Shown piece by piece: positions 8,690 to 19,035 of a stretch of DNA of 20,033 nt. The notes beneath the pieces are model-generated. The model searched no databases and was not told the DNA's origin. It worked only from the letters and a program-made list of their open reading frames with translations. This stretch comes from Lingula anatina (Eukaryota > Brachiopoda > Lingulata > Lingulida > Lingulidae), in contig NW_019775462.1 in the NCBI RefSeq assembly GCF_001039355.2, positions 73,294-93,326 on the forward strand, read 5' to 3'. Position numbers and translations under genes: made by a program. Each line of letters starts with the position of its first letter. Positions within the stretch are counted from its first letter, which is position 1.

Positions 8690-9010
8690 TTTACGTTGTC
8701 TATACTCTTTCCCTTCGGCATGAATGAGTCCATAACTCTGCTGATTGTGACAATATGCTCTGTGCTTTACCGATGAAACTAAGCAAATGATATATTTACT
8801 TTAATGGAACTGTTAGATATTTGACTGTATGATTTCGTCTATTTAAACCCACACGTATTCCCTTTTGGTTGTATCAAAACTCGTTTATTTTACTTTTGTT
8901 CAGTACACGATAAGTAAACTTGTCTTTCAATAACATACACCCGATATAAAAACCATGTGACATTGCGTATATCATCAATATCCAAATGATATAATTAGGG
9001 CTTACCAATA
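8690..9010. repeat. 3' flank of EF-hand gene, related to 18310-18680 in direct orientation
   Basis: Matching blocks include GTTGTCTATACTCTTTCCCT against GTTGTCTATACATACTCATT, GCTGATTGTGACAATATGCT against GCTGGTTGTGATAACATGCT, and a shared block containing GTCTATT. The two copies are diverged with indels. No coding capacity is seen, so this is an old duplication of gene flank or a dispersed repeat. Confidence 0.6.
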
Positions 9011-9099
9011 CCACTACAGATCACTGTTATTATCATGATTTGGGAAACATGCCATTGCCACACAAAAGCCTGCCCCCCTTGTGAAAATCCCACTCTTCA

Positions 9100-9105
9100 T
9101 TTAAT
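9100..9105 (-). terminator. Possible polyadenylation signal ATTAAA of the EF-hand gene
   Basis: ATTAAA on the minus strand about 200 nt after the stop codon at 9308-9310. It is the common variant of AATAAA; no canonical hexamer was found nearer. Confidence 0.35.
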
Positions 9106-9307
9106 AGATTATATAGAATATAATGCTGCATCAGAAAGCTTTAAGACTAAATCAGAATGTATCAAAGTGCAGTATTACATTAAATCATACTGAAATTCAT
9201 AGTTGCTTTTGCTGAGACAGTTAATGGTAAAGGTAAATGATACAATGTCCGAATTATATCCATGGAACGGCGTCAAGGGATTTGTCATCTACGGTAGAAG
9301 TTTCTGT

Positions 9308-12300
9308 TCATGGCTTCGTGTCTTTGTTCACTGTAAAAAATCTGAAGAGTAAAAGCAAAAAAATATATTTTAATGAGTTGTCATCTCAAATGAGATAGGA
9401 GGTATGTTCAGAAATGCCAGTTTTCTAGAGTGCGTTTGAAATAAGGTTTCACATAAAATTTACTCTTAAAATATCACTACACATTACCACTTAATTGGAG
9501 AACGCCCTTGTTTTCTTGCTCCTTGATTTCCTCTTTAAGCTTCTTTAGATCTTGCAGAAAATGCTAAAAGAAAAACAGAACATATTTACTAGAATTTCGG
9601 TGATTAATATATTTTATTTTTCAGCTCTCTATATTATGTCGACAATATTTATGACCAATTATCAATTAAGCAACCTGGCCTTTTAACGACGGTGCTGAAT
9701 TTTTTGTGGTCCACATTTTTACTTGGATAAAATTTTTACATAAATAATCGTGCAAAATTATAAAACATAGATTTCATAGCGTGCGTGCTGGTAATGTTTT
9801 GAACAAGTGCACACTGGAATCTGTTAGTTCTTTTATTAGTCAGTAGACGATTATCTCGGCATAATACATGTAACTAATTTTCTGGCAATAGATGTCACTC
9901 TCAGTAGCTCCGCCAGAATCGTTGGCATACAATGCTGCCGTATTTTCATTTTGCTTCCGAGTCAATATACCGCAAGGCAAACAATGTGCGTTGGATTATC
10001 ACCAAGGTACATCCAATATTAATCCGTTAAGAGAAATACGATCCATAAACAAATTTTCAAACACAAGTTTAACATTTTTGTCATCGAAAATGGATTAAGG
10101 CCGGTGATAGGGTTAAATACGCTTAAAATCATTTTTTTTAGTTTTTTGTGTGTTTATATTAATCAAAAAAGTATCTAACGTTGGATGTAATAATTTTTAT
10201 GAATTTGCATCGCAAAATGCGTCTTTTGATGAGTTTTTCAACCGGCACGCACCCCAGTCAGGCTGACAACTAAGCCACGCCTCTGTTACTAAGGGCCGTT
10301 GCCATGAGGGGGTCGGAGCACAGTTAATGAGTTATAAGCCGATTACGTGTGCGGTAATAGGTCATAAGTCTTACATCAGCTAAGCAGCGAAGAAGTCTAG
10401 CTAGTACACTATGGGGAAGAGAAAAGTTCGTGTTAAAAGTCCCTTTCCAGAGGAAAGAAGGAAAATTTTGAGAGTAAGGCCTATGCGTGGCGGTTGGGGA
10501 AAACCGGCCCTATTTGTTCAGTCGGCTGACTGATTTCTGTATACCTAATAAATGGGTGAAAGAGTTAATCGAAACGTCTAAATTAATTGACAAATGAAAG
10601 AAAAATCGATAAATACATAAATAAAAAAGCTAAAAAAAAGGATACTTTTAGCCTAGCCTTTAATTTTTGCGATATATATCGTCGAGCGTATCTGCGACAT
10701 GTTACGAAACCGGAAATGATTGTTGGTCGCCGTTTGCAAAAGGTAAATCTAATGTTGACAAAATAAAATTTAATTCTCCAAGATATGATATCATGGAGCT
10801 TGAGAGACACGCAAAAAAATTGTGATTTGAATGGCCAAACAAGAGAAATCCAAGCAAAGGTTGACAGCATGATTAAAACAATAAAAATAAAAACGCATGT
10901 TAGCGGCTTTGCTTTTTGCGATATTTGGAGAAAAACAATTTCAAAATCACTGATCAAGCGGGAAGAAAGAGTTCAAGTGTCCAAAAATGAAAATCACAAA
11001 AAGACCCCGAGAATAGTCAAGGCTAGCAGGTAAAAAGCAAATAGGGTCTAAGTGTCATGTGTGTAAAAATAAAATATTTATTCAAAAGCCTTCTCTCAGC
11101 CACTTTTACCGCTGAATCTTGTGCAGCTGAGCGTCTCCCCTTTATCTTAGCTGGCATTTTGAGCGAGACCGCTCTGAAGTAATCACTGGATTTTTCCGTT
11201 GATCTGACGACTACCAAGTGCCGTGCAAAATAATCCTGCAGCGTTACCCGTCAAAAAACTCGTATCAACACAAGTGACGGACACTTGCTCTCGACACAGT
11301 TTTATCTGATCACTTTGCCGATAACAAAGAAGGAATCTCTCAGGTAAAATTACTCGATTGCCGAGGAAGAGCCATTGAAACGTTCAAATGCAACTTCACA
11401 CCTCTTAATTGCGGTTAAACGTAATCGCCTTTGTTAGCGCTTCCTTCTACATATCCTTGACACCCTACTGGGCATCACAAGGCTAGGGCCCTCTCCAGAG
11501 CTGTCAATCAAAATGGCGGCACGCTTACATGCCTAACGAGTGGTCGGAAAATGTAACAAAAGCACGATTTTCTGCCCCTTCAAAGCACCCAAACAAAATA
11601 TTTTTAGATGACAATAAGCAATGGTTCCATCTGATCGTATAACCGATAACAGGTAAATTTGCCAGCTAAGCATTTGACTAATAAGCCCTGTTAACCAACC
11701 TGTGAACGTTTTTGGCTGTTTTAACAGCTTTCTATATTGACGAGATAAGTGAATCGCTGCCAAGTATATCTCACTATCTGAGCAACCGATCGTTACAAAA
11801 GTTGCACCTATTGTTGTTAGGAATGTGGACTACAGCATGATATCAGGGGTTTAAGAGGAAATTGTTTGTTTGAAAGTTATCGCCTTTTGAAGTGAATAAC
11901 CCATTGAAATATGGGCTGATTTAACGTAAAAGATGATAAAATCAAAAGTAAATAGTTTAAGACAATTCCCTGGTACCCCCCTGTAGTGCTTTCACCCAGC
12001 TTTATGAGGCCTTTTGAATCACTTGAATAGCTGTCTTGGTTATAGAGAAAATCCCAATACCGAAAACGGCATTTTTCCCCTCAAATTGGCGCCAGAGCGT
12101 CATCCGTTGGACACTGTACTTAATCCCCGTCTTTAATTGGCCTTTTAGGAAGTTTGTTTTAATTTTTTATAAAAACTTATAAGCCCAGGGCTTTGTTTCT
12201 ATGACTTTGGTCCTTTTACTATCACCGGCCTTAAAGACCATGCATCAAAACTAAAGTAGTAGATATTTTGTCAGCGGTATTGGTTAAGGCTTGCGTGGTT

Positions 12301-15300
12301 ATAACAAAAAAGTTTCAGCTGGAAAGATAAACTATAAGATTTTTGTAAAGATAAATATAAAAACATACTTACATTCGTACAAAGCATAATACAGTCCTTT
12401 AAAAGAAACACTCCAGTTACTGAAACAAATGTTTAACAATTGGTGAATACGTAATATAAAATTGCACAAAAAAACATGTTATTTGATTATCTCTAAAATC
12501 GATTAAGGCGTTCCTAGCTACTAGCAAAATCAAGCCCAAACATCGGTCTATAAATACCTTTAGACAAATTTGTCGACAACTTCCATTACAAGAAAAATGG
12601 CTAATGTCTCAAACCAAATATTTCAGTGGCCCGGCTTCTTTGCATTTATCTTTAGAAGAACAAGACTAAATATTTGCCGGGCAAACAGAATAATCGCATT
12701 TGATTCATTTAGTCCCTTATTAAGATTTTGGATTTTATACGCAGTTTTAGATTTTGTTTAACGGAAACATGCTTTCTGCTGAACAATATTGCCACTGGTC
12801 CGGGTACTGGATTGCATCACGGTTTAGAAACAACAAATTTGTGCTCCTTTGTTTTATAATTCTCTGTAAGCATTTATATCTGTCTAACCTAGCACATGTG
12901 TACACATGATTGATGTTTATGAATAGGTGAAAGGTTATTGGCAAGGCAACAACTATACACGTGGTCATGTACCTGGATCATGGTGTCTATCTAGGAATTC
13001 GTCTTCCATAGTTAACAATCCGTCATCATTTGTATCGACCCAGTCAAATACTGTGAGACTCCAATTGTCATGTAGTTTTTCGTTTTTCTTGGACCAGCTT
13101 CGTGCAAATTCGTCACGTGTTGATATTCCGTCCCCTTAAAGCCAGGATTAAAGAAGAGAGATTATTGAAGAAAAACGTCGAAGTTTATAGCCCAGGTCAA
13201 ATATTTGTTTCAGAGGAAGAAAGAGAGAGAGAAATACTTAATTAAAGAGACATAATAAGCGCTTTAACGGGAAACGATATATTTAATACACTTTCAAATA
13301 CTAAAATATTCTAATGGAATTGTAAACAGCATCGAGTGAATATGGCAATGGGTAGAAGAAGAGCAAAATGGTATAAACACAAGAGAGGGAATTTATGGTG
13401 AAGATACTTAAACACCACTCAGACGTCTAACATCTCAACTATATTTTGACACGACTTACCAGTTTAGATGCAACTTTTATGGGTACTGTTTGTTAAGTAA
13501 TTTATTTTGCAACGTAGAAATTTTGTATGAATTTACTTAAAAAACACTTGGCATTTAAATAGTTCCTTACCATCCTCGTCTGTGGAATCGATCAAAGCTT
13601 GCTTTTCATCCAGAATGCCGTTCCCGTCGACGTCATAGAGCATGCAGAGCCACTTCCCAATTGCCATCGCAGCCAGTTGAATGTCTTGTTCTGGTATCTC
13701 TCTGGTCTTGCTATTAATATTTTATTGAAATAACGTTTTAGTGTGTATTATATAAAGAGGTATAATTGCATTGGTATCGGTGCAAACAATCAAATGATGC
13801 ATAAGAGATAAAAATAATAATTAAAGCTTATAAGTAAAAATATTTGCAATGATAGTATGTCGATGTAAGTAAAATAAGAAGTTAAAAAACATTAAAAATA
13901 TAATGTTTATACGTGGAAAAGCATACTGTTGGCATGACACTTGATGTCAGATTAAACAAGTAATGAATGTGTCATAAACAGTATTTTAAATACTCTTAAT
14001 ACTAGCACATACATGTAGATGAATCTAGAGAATACATGTGACCGTTGCGATAGATATACGCCTTTCTCTCGGTATGTATGACACATTCACGCCTGCTATT
14101 TGACACCTGGGCCAAGGCCAGTGACACTCATGGGGCACAGTCTCGGGTTTTATTACTTGATTTTAGAAAAGCGTTTGATTTAATAGACCACAATATTTTG
14201 CTAGGCAAGCTTTGCAGCTATGGAGTACCTCCAGTATTACTCAGATGGGTCCATGCCTTTTTACTAAATAGACAGCAACGGATCAAGTGTGGATCAGTAA
14301 TGTCACAATGGTGCCATATTCATGGGGGCGTGCCCCAGGGTACAAAATTAGGACCTCTCCTTTTCATTACAATGATAAATGACATGGAATGTTTTTTACC
14401 AGCAGTAAAATATGTGGATGACACTACAGTTTATGAGACAGTTCACCAACCATCTCCAAGGGAAATAGAACAAGGTGCCAAACCTACACAATCTAAACTT
14501 CCCATAGCAGCCTCAAACCTATATGAATGGACAAAACAAAATAACATGCTAATCAATCCTAAAAAAACTGTTGAACTGTTTATCTGTTTCAGTAAAAACC
14601 CTACTGTACCTGATAACCTAATAATTGATGGTATAAAAATCGAACAAGTTTCACATGCCAAACTGCTGGGAGTTCATATCAGTTCTAATTTGAAATGGGA
14701 CTTACATATAGAAAAAATTCTCTCAAAAGCTGCATCCAGACTGTATTTCTTATGCATGGTCAAACACGCTGGGGTGCCGAGACATGACCTCTTACAAATT
14801 TATAAAAGCAATCTCAGACCAACACTTGAGTACGCTTGTCAGCTATGGCATGCTGGAATTACCGCACAGCAATCTAAAGCCTTAGAGAACATCCAAAAAA
14901 GGGCTCTTCATATTATATACCCTGAACTCACTTACAACGAAGCAATGGACATCACTGAATTACCTACCTTGAAATCTCGGCGTACTGACTTATGCAAAAA
15001 ATTATTTAATGAGATAAAACTGTGTACACATAGATTGAACCATCTTTTACCTAACACTCGTGTCATAGAAAAGGACCTAAGGAATGTTTATAGATATGTT
15101 TTACCAAAATGTCGGACAAAAAGATATAGAAACACTTTTATCCCATACTGTTTATATACGTGTCAATGATCTAGGTCTATCCATTAACTTTTAGCTTTTG
15201 AAAATAACAACGAATCACCATTTTTAACCTCATTATTGGTTTTATAACTTAGAATTTATCTCAAAGCTCTATTTTAGTACTACATCTTTATACTTTTATA

Positions 15301-16990
15301 CATATACATTCAATATATGTCTTATATATTGCAAAGAACACAATAAACCTTTAACCTTTATCATTATTCACCCCATTTCCATAGATTAGATCGACCTACT
15401 TTAGATCGACCTAATTCCCTGGGGGTTCACGCTAAATAGCTGTCAGCCGGGCGGACACGAAAGTTAGTTACCCCTTACAGTAGTAGGCGGGACGGACATT
15501 TAAGTCGGATTATCTGAAAGTAATCTAGTGAGACTCCCCGCGGGGATAGATCGATCTAAAATCTATGGGAATAGACCCATTGTGTACACTGCCACCCTCT
15601 CGATATACCTGTATATATAAATTTATCGCCTACAAGTAGAACGTTGTGAAAAAAATTAAGATTTTTTAGGGACTTTAGTTTGCTTGTCATTGAATATTGA
15701 AAAAAAAAAGGGAAATACACCCTTCTGACAGTAAAAGAAGCATTTTAAAATTTAAAAATAAACTGTTTTCCATTCGTATCAGAAATGCCAAAATATCATG
15801 GAAACTAGAAAAGAGAGCGCAGACCTCCGCCAAGACAGCGATTTTTGATTATTATTGATTATTGTTTGGTTATTGATCCGGATCACCACCAAAAAAACTA
15901 ATCATCTGTTCTTTGGCCCACTTCTGACAATTCCTGAAAATTTCATCAAAATCAGTCCATAACTTTTTGAGTTATGTTGATGAAAGACAGACAGAAGGTC
16001 AGACAGAAAGACAGACAGACAAACAGGGGTGAAAACAATATATTTTCAGTCAGCAACAGAAAACCCTGTTTTCAATTGTACAAAGTGCTTGGGCAAGATG
16101 AAACTTTCTGGCAATTTTTCTGGAGAACATAGGTTACGTTGTATTAGCCATGATGATGATGCAAAATTAAATACAACTTCGAATTCATTTTTTTTTTATA
16201 TTTCAGCATGTTTAATGCACTTAATTGTACTATTACTTAATATCACATTGTATATACCACACTGTGCATTTGCTGTAAAGAACATAAACACGTACAGATA
16301 AGACAAGGAGTGCCACCTTCATATTGCGGGTTTTGGGAATATAACCACAAGGAATATAAATGCAGAACCGAGACAGAATGAAGCGTATGTGTAAATGAGA
16401 TAAGGTACCACACGTCACGAGTATTTGCGTCTTTTAAGAGATTATTACAAAAAAACGAAGTTTTTAGAAAAAAACAGGGACTAACCATGAATGTATGGAA
16501 AAATTGTTGTTTACTCCAGGAAAATTCATATATTTTTTTTTTTTTTGCCAAAACAGTTACTATTCCTTCAATAACTAAGAATCAGCCATGCTTTTTGCTT
16601 GTTTTATTGATTAATGCAGCTACACTGCTGGTGTAATGACACTGAAGAGATTATTCAGAAATTTCAAAATACAAATCAAAACCTTTGTGTTAGTTTATCA
16701 GTCAGAAATATAGGTAAAAAACGAAGAAAATTTGACAACAAAATCGAATAAACTTTCCATATTACATAGTAGACAACATGTTTTGTTTTAGAAGATTGGC
16801 CGTTTTTTTATAATTGAGTGTTAACGATTTAAGTGTTGTTATTTTTCACTTTAGTTATGATTAACTTTAGTTAAGCTTAAGGCGCAAACAACTGCCGTTC
16901 ATGCGGTCGCTAAATATCTTTCTACAATACTTACCTTTTCCCGTAAAGAATCCCAATACAAACAGCCACAACAATAAATGCTACTTTCAT
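9308..16990 (-). CDS. Secreted EF-hand calcium-binding protein, six exons
   Basis: Exons 16935-16990, 13571-13710, 12973-13134, 12373-12419, 9488-9563 and 9308-9330 join with matching phases (2, 1, 1, 0, 1) into 504 nt: 167 residues plus TGA. Residues 1-18 are a signal peptide (MKVAFIVVAVCIGILYGK). Calcium loops are DVDGNGILDEKQ (45-56, Gln at position 12), DEDGDGISTRDE (63-74, canonical, split by intron 2) and DTNDDGLLTMED (99-110). The C-terminal part is a charged helix (KKLKEEIKEQ) ending VNKDTKP. Loops 1 and 2 start only 18 residues apart, half the usual EF-hand pair spacing. The product is probably an extracellular or ER-lumen calcium binder. The short last two exons are the least certain. 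Introns 1 and 4 have been enlarged by transposons. The exact family is not recognised. Confidence 0.82.
9564..10094. other. Intron 4 of EF-hand gene, right of exon 5
   Basis: AT-rich intronic sequence up to the transposon target site. No additional exon with fitting splice sites and phase was found. Confidence 0.5.
10095..12234 (+). mobile_element. Complete TTAA-flanked DNA transposon in intron 4 (Kolobok-like candidate)
   Basis: GGCCGGTGATAG (10099-10110) and its exact reverse complement (12219-12230) form 12-bp terminal inverted repeats. TTAA lies outside each (10095-10098, 12231-12234), consistent with a TTAA target duplication. TTAA duplications are known for piggyBac and Kolobok. The GG terminus fits Kolobok (purine start) better than piggyBac (CCY start), but no transposase domain was recognised, so the class is inference. 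Coding-like fragments occur inside: MGKRKVRVKSPF (from 10411), FCDIYRRAYL near 10660, FCDIWRKTI near 10915, and DHFADNKEGISQVKLLDC near 11310. Stops separate them, so the copy is probably non-autonomous. It sits in the intron in sense opposite to the gene. Confidence 0.85.
11510..11520 (+). promoter_or_regulatory. YY1-type motif inside the transposon
   Basis: AAAATGGCGGC fits the YY1 consensus AANATGGCGGC exactly. It may be chance or part of the element's own promoter. Confidence 0.25.
14054..15360 (+). mobile_element. 5'-truncated CR1/L2-type non-LTR retrotransposon
   Basis: It consists of the 3' part of a reverse-transcriptase frame, a short 3' UTR, AATAAA at 15342-15347, and a terminal AACCTTTAACCTTT repeat. 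Short tandem 3' tails without a long poly-A are typical of CR1/L2 elements. The 5' junction lies near 14054-14085; the endonuclease and N-terminal RT are missing. No target-site duplication could be defined. It lies in intron 1 of the EF-hand gene, antisense to it. Confidence 0.9.
14078..15169 (+). CDS. Reverse transcriptase fragment of a CR1/L2-like element
   Basis: The frame is 363 codons from the first ATG, but that ATG is only the first in an open frame truncated at the insertion junction. RT motif A is LLLDFRKAFDLIDHNIL (residues 25-41), motif B GGVPQGTKLGPLLF (83-96) and catalytic motif C YVDD (112-115). Thumb-like sequence follows (KLLGVHISSNLKWDLHI), then the CR1-type C-terminus with YRNTFIPYCL near the end. 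The frame is uninterrupted, implying fairly recent insertion, but loss of the endonuclease and N-terminal RT makes this copy inactive. Product class is certain; clade assignment within CR1/L2/Jockey-like elements is less so. Confidence 0.95.
   Translation: MTHSRLLFDTWAKASDTHGAQSRVLLLDFRKAFDLIDHNILLGKLCSYGVPPVLLRWVHAFLLNRQQRIKCGSVMSQWCHIHGGVPQGTKLGPLLFITMINDMECFLPAVKYVDDTTVYETVHQPSPREIEQGAKPTQSKLPIAASNLYEWTKQNNMLINPKKTVELFICFSKNPTVPDNLIIDGIKIEQVSHAKLLGVHISSNLKWDLHIEKILSKAASRLYFLCMVKHAGVPRHDLLQIYKSNLRPTLEYACQLWHAGITAQQSKALENIQKRALHIIYPELTYNEAMDITELPTLKSRRTDLCKKLFNEIKLCTHRLNHLLPNTRVIEKDLRNVYRYVLPKCRTKRYRNTFIPYCLYTCQ
15373..15575. mobile_element. MITE of about 0.2 kb with inverted ends
   Basis: The left end has CCATAGATTAGATCGA and the right end, reverse-complemented, CCATAGATTTTAGATCGA: a two-base gap in otherwise matching arms. 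The left arm repeats TAGATCGACCTA within 20 bp, and the right arm contains the palindrome TAGATCGATCTA. The interior is GC-richer than the surroundings, with no coding sequence. It inserted about 12 bp after the retrotransposon tail. Target duplication not determined. Confidence 0.65.
15804..16035 (+). mobile_element. Dispersed ACCTCCGCCAAG repeat, copy 2, right-truncated
   Basis: ACTAGAAAAGAGAGCGCAGA and then CCTCCGCCAAGACAGC match the left end of copy 1. The single interior unit has GATCACCACC, CTGTTCTTTGGCCCACTTCT and CATAACTTTTTGAGTTATGT. A GACA/GACAGA-rich tract (15984-16020) and GGGGTGAAAAC follow. The right-hand CTTGGCGGAGGT end is absent. Confidence 0.75.
16036..16934. other. Intron 1 remainder of EF-hand gene
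   Basis: No exon fits here. A plus-strand open frame from 16029 has FNCTKCLGKMKLSGNF and a later Cys that loosely resemble a small zinc-binding fold, but it starts inside the dispersed repeat and ends in low-complexity codons. I treat it as unsupported. Confidence 0.4.
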
Positions 16991-17118
16991 ATTGCTTGGT
17001 TTTCTCGAAAAGTGTGGTTAATGCAACTGTAGAACACAGAAAGAATCAAGCATATGTATACTTTTGATACGCTGTTCGTGGTTAGCGCCTGGGGCTGTGC
17101 AATAGTCAGTAAGGTAAA

Positions 17119-17283
17119 CAATAAGCAGCCAATGAAAATATAACTACAAATCACGTGTTACACTCACCTTGAGTTTCAGGGATTACTGTAGACCCACCTC
17201 CACCACGTCTATTTTGGCTTGTTGGTAATGGAGGAGAGAGTTTTCTGTGATCTCTGAAACTCAGGGTGCCTGCAACGTGACCG
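17119..17283 (-). repeat. Promoter-proximal segment of EF-hand gene, inverted copy at 19036-19190
   Basis: The segment contains AACTACAAATCACGTGTTAC and, further right, TCTCTGAAACTCAGGGTG and CTGCAACGT. The reverse complement of 19036-19190 contains the same blocks in the same order, including CTACAAATCACGTGTTACAC. Weaker homology runs through the sequence between here and exon 1, so the inverted duplication covers roughly 16935-17283. Confidence 0.8.
17165..17268. mobile_element. 104-bp inverted-repeat element in the promoter region
   Basis: CACCTTGAGTTTCAGGGAT and, at the other end, ATCTCTGAAACTCAGGGTG form 19-bp arms with two mismatches. The equivalent in the inverted copy (19051-19147) retains one good arm and one decayed arm. 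It may be a small MITE that inserted before the duplication, or a hairpin-forming regulatory segment. Confidence 0.5.
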
Positions 17284-18305
17284 GTTTTGGCATTGGATTT
17301 AAAGAGAAGAAGACATATCACATGAACGAATTTTCTGTTCTGATCTTTTTTTTCGACCGAAAAATAGGCTGTTTAGCTTACCGAGGAAAAATACTTTTTT
17401 GTTGATATACATGTATCCTGTACCCAGTGAGCAAGCAGATTGCCAAGTGGTCACTTTTTTATTGAGAAAATAATAAATATAATGATGAAAACCAATTCTT
17501 GAACCAATTTTGAAGCAAGAAAAATACCTTCGGAATTCTGGGATACATTTTTCTGACTAGGGTCAAATGAGAGAAAATGTAAAGTTGAGGATTATTAATA
17601 TGAATTCATTCAAATAATTAGATAATAGTAGTAACATAATACAATAAGTGAAAAGGCAATGCCACCCCTCGTAACCCATTCTACAGGTATATATAACTGA
17701 ACTGCCTCAGAATGAAAACGAGCATATTTAGTGACACTAGTTTTCATTGTATTGCGAAACAAAAAGTTACTTTACACTAAACACAGTTCACTTAAAATTG
17801 AAATACATTAAATATCACAATAAACGTACCCGTTAACAACATAGACAAAATAGAGGCTAAAACAAAATGCATATAGCCAAAAGCACCACACTTAAAGTCA
17901 CAAAGGCATGTTGTAATATAAAACCGAATTAAAAGCCCAAGCTGGCATTGCCAATTTCAAAAGTCACTAGATTATCACTTGTGATCATTCAATGAACTGA
18001 CCTTGATTGGTTTTAATTTAAAATACACTGGTAAAAATTCATTTAGCCGTTTTTAATCGCTAAATATGGTACCGTGCCATATAATTGCTTCGTTTTGTCA
18101 CCATGCAACCCAATTTCACTGCTGAATGCCAAAATGAACCCAAAACATCAATCATCGTCTGAACTCACTTAAATGTATAGTATAATAGCATAGGATTATA
18201 GGATAGAAAATTAGAAGAAAGTCAACTGTTTAAAGCAATGGGGAACATACTTCAATGTCTGACACATCTATCACTGGTATGATACTAGAGTGTATTAGTA
18301 TGTTG
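17284..18305. other. Region between the divergent EF-hand copies, left part
   Basis: No exon or EF-hand remnant was found on either strand. About 80 bp at 17262-17345 resembles 19765-19870 in direct orientation. The remainder is AT-rich without clear terminal repeats. Confidence 0.45.
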
Positions 18306-18309
18306 TCTA

Positions 18310-18680
18310 TACATACTCATTCCCTTGCGTATCAATGCGTTCATTACCGCTGGTTGTGATAACATGCTTGGTGCTTCACCATTTAAGCAAAGAATATATA
18401 ATGAATTTAAATTTACTGTAACAACCTGTGATGACTGTCTTTGTCTATTCTAAATCCACACCTTCCCACTTTTGATTGCTATTAATATGTTGTTTTTTTA
18501 CATTTATTTACTACGAAACATACATGTACACATGATATAACACCATATTATACAACGCATCATGACCGACTTTATGTTGGTGTAATTTTTTTATAACTGT
18601 TCAATATATACTCGTAGATTACTGTGGTTACACTTGTCCCCTTGTGAATACTGTGTATGTCATCCTTTATGAATTTAATA
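18310..18680. repeat. Second copy of the EF-hand 3' flank repeat
   Basis: Direct-orientation counterpart of 8690-9010, diverged but collinear over about 350 bp. In the first copy the gene's last exon lies about 300 bp to the right; here no such exon is present, and the inverted promoter copy begins at 19036 instead. Confidence 0.6.
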
Positions 18681-19035
18681 TAAACATGTGTTGCATCACA
18701 AATGCACTATCACATCATGCTGTACACTATCACAAAATAAATAGATCTAAAGTCGACGCATTTGTTTATAAGCAATGAGCAGGGCTTCAGAAGGCCTGGG
18801 TATGGTGCCTGTTGGAATATGAATATGGACAGGGGTCGTAGGTAATCCACGATGTTTGCTGCAGAAATGTTTTCTTATACACTGGGATACTATAATATCT
18901 TTACGAGTAAATGACCATGTGACAATGGGAATGTTTGGTATATCGCAACCATTTGTAAAAAGTGTGTCAGTAATACTCGTTCGATTGAGCTAGTTGACTT
19001 CTCTTTCCAGACCTGCATGTTACGCATGTCAGAGT
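18681..19035. other. Stretch without recognised features
   Basis: No exon, RNA gene or repeat structure could be supported here on either strand. Confidence 0.45.

Noticed and set aside
8354-8727. Open frames of alternating Ile-Tyr on both strands
   Set aside because: Translations of the AT microsatellite and of N bases.
10411-10533. 40-codon frame starting MGKRKVRVKSPF as a complete gene
   Set aside because: It is repeated in both transposon copies and ends soon after a possible donor. No phase-compatible next exon was found, so it is listed only as a fragment inside the element.
10099-12230. Assignment of the transposon to piggyBac
   Set aside because: TTAA flanks fit, but the ends begin GG rather than CCY and no DDD transposase is visible.
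12747-12968. Possible exon with RDAIQYPDQWQYCS on the minus strand in intron 3 of the EF-hand gene
   Set aside because: An AG acceptor is possible, but exons 3 and 4 already join in phase without it and no donor or domain match supports it.
16029-16301. Plus-strand frame with FNCTKCLGKM, a possible zinc ribbon
   Set aside because: Too few metal ligands, start inside a repeat, and a low-complexity hydrophobic end.
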